Positions 60,812 through 64,000 of a DNA stretch of 64,000 nt are shown here, one piece after another. Source of the stretch: Sulfurimonas sediminis. Lineage in GTDB: Bacteria > Campylobacterota > Campylobacteria > Campylobacterales > Sulfurimonadaceae. The stretch covers positions 1,178,001 through 1,242,000 of the forward strand of contig NZ_CP041235.1 of the NCBI RefSeq assembly GCF_014905115.1, written 5' to 3'. The notes under the pieces were generated by a model. That model was not told the DNA's origin. It saw nothing but the letters and a program-made list of their open reading frames with translations, and searched no databases. The position numbers and the translations under genes are program-made. Position 1 is the stretch's first letter. Every line of letters starts with the position of its first letter.

Positions 60812-63331
60812 TTATTTCTCTTTTTCAAATTCAGCTTTTATGCTTCCGTTATCTTGCAAAGTGCAAATTACTTTGTAATCCTTACCAGCTTTACTTTTTC
60901 TAGTAAGCTTTATCTCTTTCCCATCAAGTAGTTTTTCTGCTTGATTTTTTGTGAGCTTTTTGCCTCTAAACTCTTTAAATACAAAGCGACCACTTTTTTT
61001 ATATGTTTTTGCAGTCTCTACCAACTCATCACTACCTTCTTGCTGCACCTCATTATCAAAAACAACACTGATAAAGTATTTACTCTCTTTATCTAAAAAG
61101 ATGCCATGCATCTCCTCTTTTAGAGGTGTTTCTTTTGTAGATGCAAACAGCTTTTCAAGGTCATCAGCATTTAAAACTCTTCCAAAAAATTTGCTTTGAT
61201 CTTTAAAGATAGAGAATATACATCCTGATTGTTTGTTATCTTTGAACTGATTATCGCTACACTTAAAAGTTTTATCTGTCTCTATCATAGTTGCATCACA
61301 TAGCGGACATTGTATAGCTATCTCTTGCCTCATTGAAACTTTTTTCTCATTTACTGCAACCTCTTTTCCGAGTTCATTAAAAATTTGAGGTATCATCTCA
61401 TCCATAATAACTCTGTCAATATCATCAAGGGCATCTTCAAGCTCAAGCTCACCTCTGCGTATCGCTTCAAAACTATTCTCCCAGTTTGCGGTTAATACAA
61501 CACTTTTAAGTTGTGTCGGTAATACTTTGTAAAGTTCCCAACCAGACTCAAGCAGTTTCATCTGCTCATCTTCACCAGAAGTTGCTATCATTTTGTTCTC
61601 AATGAGATCCTTAATAATTTGTTCCCGTGTTCTGTCTGTACCTATACCCTCAGCATTTTTGAGTTGTTTTTTTACCTGCTTCATCTCTTTAATGTAATCT
61701 GGATCATCACTCTCTGCAATGAGCTTATCCACGACTCTTGTAACATTAAGCAGTGTATCAAGAAGTGTTTTTGTATTGTAAGGTTGCGGACATTTTGTTT
61801 TGGATGTTTTGAGATCCACCTTGTCAAGCATAATAGTATCGCCCTCATTAAGCGGTGTATCACTCTGAAAAGTAGTATCTTTGATTTCCATATCGATAAA
61901 ACTTCGCCACCCTTGTTTGAGTGCTTTTTGTCCCGTTAAATCAAACTTGTGCTCTCCTACCTTTGAAGAGACAATTAGCTCTTGTTTCTCTATCTCATCA
62001 TCTGGCAAAAATGCTACTGCAATACGCTTTGCAATAAGCTCATATGCCTCTTTAATCTTTGGAAGTTTTTGTTTTTCCCAAGTCTGAATATCTGTCTCTG
62101 TTGGAATTTTTGCGGTAAGTGATAAGGGGGTGTGATTTTGTTTAGCAGCTTTTTTGTCGTTAAACAGATATGTTTTGTCGCTAAACTCTGTCTTAATTTG
62201 AAAATATGCAGATGCTGTTTGAAGTGCATCGGCTACCTCTTCTTTATCTGCAAGTGCAAAGTATCTACCATTTGTACCTGGATAAGTTGTAAATCCTTCT
62301 TGCCTAAGATAATCTAAAATTTCATTACACTCTCCGTAAGAGATTTTATATTTTCCCATCATCTCACTTGCAAAATCTGAACCACTAAGCGGTAAAGGTC
62401 TGTTTTTTGTGGATGAAGTTGATGTTTGCATCTTCTCAACGATACAAGTTGTCTCTTTCATATCTTCAATAATTTTATCAACTTGCTCTTTTTTATAGTA
62501 GTTTCTTTGCTTCTCCTGCTTCACGATAGGATTTCCATCTTTATCAAAATCATCCACATCTTGATAGTAAAAATGTGAAAGTTCAAGCTCTCCCTTAATA
62601 CCCTTTACTTGCCAAAACTCTTTTGGTTGAAAGTTTTTTATCTCATTTTCTCTGTTTCCAATTAAAGAGATAATAACTGATTTGACTCTTCCAGTATAAA
62701 ATGGCTTATTATAGTTATCTGTAAGCGTTTTTGTAATTTTCATCCCTGTAATATAATCAGCGATTGAACGGGCTTGTTGAGATGCATACAACCTTTGAAA
62801 CTTATCATCATCGTATGCTTTTAACTCTCGCATAGCTTTTTGAATAGAGTCTTTTGCTTTAAAAGATCCTGTGTTCCATAACCTTTTTATGGATACTGAT
62901 ATATCAGGATTGATTTTAAAAATCATATCCCTTCCGATTGCTTCCCCCTCGCCATCTGCATCAGTGGCGATAATAATCTCTTTGAGATCATCTCTACTAA
63001 GCTGCTCTTTAATTATCTCTCTTTGACGCTCTTTATAGCTGTCTGAAGTAGGGATAGATCTGATTTCATCTCTCATATTCTCCATTTTATACTCATCTGG
63101 AGTTTGAAGTTTTTGATAGAGTCCATAACTTGGATTGATCTCTTTTGGTTTTATTTGAGAAAAAAGATGTCCTGCCGCCCAGGTAAAGATATATTTGTCT
63201 CCCTCGATATATCCTTGTCTTTTCCCTAAATCTGCAAGCTTTTGTGCATCTGAACCTAAAGTTGCATCACCAAGTGTTGCTGCCATATCAGATGCAGCCT
63301 CTCTTTTTTCGGTTAATATTAAAGTTTTCAT
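60812..63331 (-). CDS. Type IA DNA topoisomerase (TopB/TraE-like), variant active site
   Basis: 839 residues. Toprim domain: ILTEKREAASDMAA at the start and IIATDADGEGEAIGRDM at about residue 121. The active-site Tyr is in EGFTTYPGTNGRY, where TopIA enzymes usually have YPRT, so the conserved Arg is a Gly. The C-terminus has a zinc-finger-like CPLCDATMIETDKTFKC and later Cys residues in GCIFSIF, plus further basic repeats. Plasmid-type TopIA enzymes process transfer or replication intermediates. Its ATG overlaps the stop of a 15-residue leader ORF. AAAGGAG precedes it. Confidence 0.88.
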   Translation of the reverse strand: MKTLILTEKREAASDMAATLGDATLGSDAQKLADLGKRQGYIEGDKYIFTWAAGHLFSQIKPKEINPSYGLYQKLQTPDEYKMENMRDEIRSIPTSDSYKERQREIIKEQLSRDDLKEIIIATDADGEGEAIGRDMIFKINPDISVSIKRLWNTGSFKAKDSIQKAMRELKAYDDDKFQRLYASQQARSIADYITGMKITKTLTDNYNKPFYTGRVKSVIISLIGNRENEIKNFQPKEFWQVKGIKGELELSHFYYQDVDDFDKDGNPIVKQEKQRNYYKKEQVDKIIEDMKETTCIVEKMQTSTSSTKNRPLPLSGSDFASEMMGKYKISYGECNEILDYLRQEGFTTYPGTNGRYFALADKEEVADALQTASAYFQIKTEFSDKTYLFNDKKAAKQNHTPLSLTAKIPTETDIQTWEKQKLPKIKEAYELIAKRIAVAFLPDDEIEKQELIVSSKVGEHKFDLTGQKALKQGWRSFIDMEIKDTTFQSDTPLNEGDTIMLDKVDLKTSKTKCPQPYNTKTLLDTLLNVTRVVDKLIAESDDPDYIKEMKQVKKQLKNAEGIGTDRTREQIIKDLIENKMIATSGEDEQMKLLESGWELYKVLPTQLKSVVLTANWENSFEAIRRGELELEDALDDIDRVIMDEMIPQIFNELGKEVAVNEKKVSMRQEIAIQCPLCDATMIETDKTFKCSDNQFKDNKQSGCIFSIFKDQSKFFGRVLNADDLEKLFASTKETPLKEEMHGIFLDKESKYFISVVFDNEVQQEGSDELVETAKTYKKSGRFVFKEFRGKKLTKNQAEKLLDGKEIKLTRKSKAGKDYKVICTLQDNGSIKAEFEKEK

Positions 63332-63375
63332 AGCTGTTTCTCCTTTAAAGTTTGAGCCTTATTTTGATCTGTCAT
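63328..63375 (-). CDS. 15-codon leader ORF upstream of the topoisomerase
   Basis: MTDQNKAQTLKEKQL. ATG 63375 follows a strong AAGGAGGTCGAAA ribosome site, while the stop TGA overlaps the topoisomerase ATG (ATGA), so translation may couple from one to the other. It also overlaps the C-terminus of the gene upstream. It could be a coupling leader rather than a functional peptide. Confidence 0.4.
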   Translation of the reverse strand: MTDQNKAQTLKEKQL

Positions 63376-64000
63376 TTTCGACCTCCTTTGTTTTGTTTTG
63401 TGGCTTCATCTTATATTCATAATTTCTCTCAATTTTTTTCTCTTGAGCTTTTAGAATGTGTGCAGTTCTTCTAAGTGAAGCTGTTTTATTGAGTTGTCTA
63501 ATAACTCTTTGATTTTGGCGAATAGTTTTTAGATCTTTTTGAGTATTGTAGATTGCTTTAGAAGTTGTCTTTAGAGTTTTCCATGCGATTTGGGCTGATA
63601 ATTTGAGTGTAAATTTTGTGGTAGCAAATGCAAGTGATAAGCCAAATGCTATAAATTTCTCCTCTGTTGTTCGTGGACGAAATGCACGATATGTTTTTTT
63701 AATATCTTTTGCAAACCTTGATGCTATACTGTAGGGCTTTAAAAATTTCTCAGGAGTATAATCACTTATTTTTGCCCACTTATTCATCCATTTATCCACC
63801 TCTTTTGAGTATCCACTTATGCCTTTTATGGTTTTACTTGGCATAGACTGATCTACTAATTTGTCAAGATGTTTTGTACCCTCAAATGAGTCTTTATATT
63901 TTAAAAACTCTTCACGACTTACTACTAATTTATAACTGCTTCCCTCTTTTTTTACTAAGCCTTTAGATTTAAGTTGTTCAAGTCGTGCAACCTGTAAAGT
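63359..64000 (-). CDS. Probable relaxase/mobilisation protein C-terminal region, partial
   Basis: The reading frame is open from the right edge (64000) to the stop at 63359; ATG 63844 is an internal Met. The visible 213 residues begin TLQVARLEQLKSKGLVKKEG and SSYKLVVSREEFLKYKDSFE, a winged-helix-like pattern similar to the C-terminal region of VirD2/DUF3363-type relaxases. They then continue with basic, helical sequence (FAKDIKKTYRAFRPRTTEEK, IRQNQRVIRQLNKTASLRRT). The catalytic N-terminus would lie outside the window. Assignment is an inference. Confidence 0.5.
   Translation of the reverse strand, partial: TLQVARLEQLKSKGLVKKEGSSYKLVVSREEFLKYKDSFEGTKHLDKLVDQSMPSKTIKGISGYSKEVDKWMNKWAKISDYTPEKFLKPYSIASRFAKDIKKTYRAFRPRTTEEKFIAFGLSLAFATTKFTLKLSAQIAWKTLKTTSKAIYNTQKDLKTIRQNQRVIRQLNKTASLRRTAHILKAQEKKIERNYEYKMKPQNKTKEVENDRSK
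63406..63423 (-). promoter_or_regulatory. Element-wide motif, copy 7
   Basis: ATTATGAATATAAGATGA (one extra base compared with other copies), 30 bp upstream of the leader ORF and inside the 3' end of the relaxase-like gene. Confidence 0.55.

Overview
The window looks like a Campylobacterota chromosome of the Sulfurimonas/Sulfurovum kind. It is AT-rich. It carries oorDABC, sucCD, fumC, mdh, a monomeric icd and acnB, the core of a TCA/reductive TCA cycle. It also has a Campylobacterota-type GluRS2 paralogue, a long FlgL behind sigma-28 and sigma-54 promoters, and LolA with a LolC-type permease. The genus is inferred from gene content; no database was consulted.

Chromosomal backbone (1 to about 42,170). 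The left edge holds a partial DUF4015-like glycoside hydrolase, a receiver-phosphatase regulator, an orphan TRAP binding protein, a YceI-like protein and a Mur-ligase-like protein without a P-loop. These are followed by metG, fbp, mobB, yggT, a GluRS paralogue that has lost its catalytic signatures, a GlnRS fused to a YqeY-like tail, tRNA-Glu, a receiver-RHH regulator, rnpB and a tetR gene behind four operators spaced 32 bp apart. The minus-strand block 25,674 to 15,538 reads icd-mdh-fumC-sucC-sucD-oorDABC. Envelope genes follow (mltG, a giant AsmA-like protein, a lolC-type permease, secA, lolA), then acnB, ftsK and flgL.

Integrated element (about 42,172 to beyond 64,000). It starts 3 bp after an intact tRNA-Leu(CAA), next to a truncated second tRNA-Leu. 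It encodes an excisionase-like protein, a RepA-like helicase, a CI-like repressor with palindromic operators, and a control region with an array of 11-bp-phased repeats. An archaic chaperone-usher pilus operon comes next, then small envelope proteins, an IS21 remnant, a type II restriction-modification cassette with a C-box, a block of unrecognised lipoproteins and secreted proteins, an ArdC-like anti-restriction protein, a plasmid-type topoisomerase IA and the tail of a probable relaxase. This fits an integrative and conjugative element whose transfer genes lie mostly to the right. A promoter-like motif recurs 23 to 42 bp before eight element start codons, including three pilus genes and the topoisomerase unit, suggesting one regulatory programme for the pilus and DNA processing.

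Most notable: the GluRS-like protein with all three catalytic motifs lost beside GlnRS-YqeY; the element-wide promoter motif; the 11-bp-phased array; the pilus on the element; the four-operator tetR array; a MITE-like element with perfect 15-bp terminal repeats and 14-bp flanking direct repeats; and the divergent mltG/AsmA overlap.
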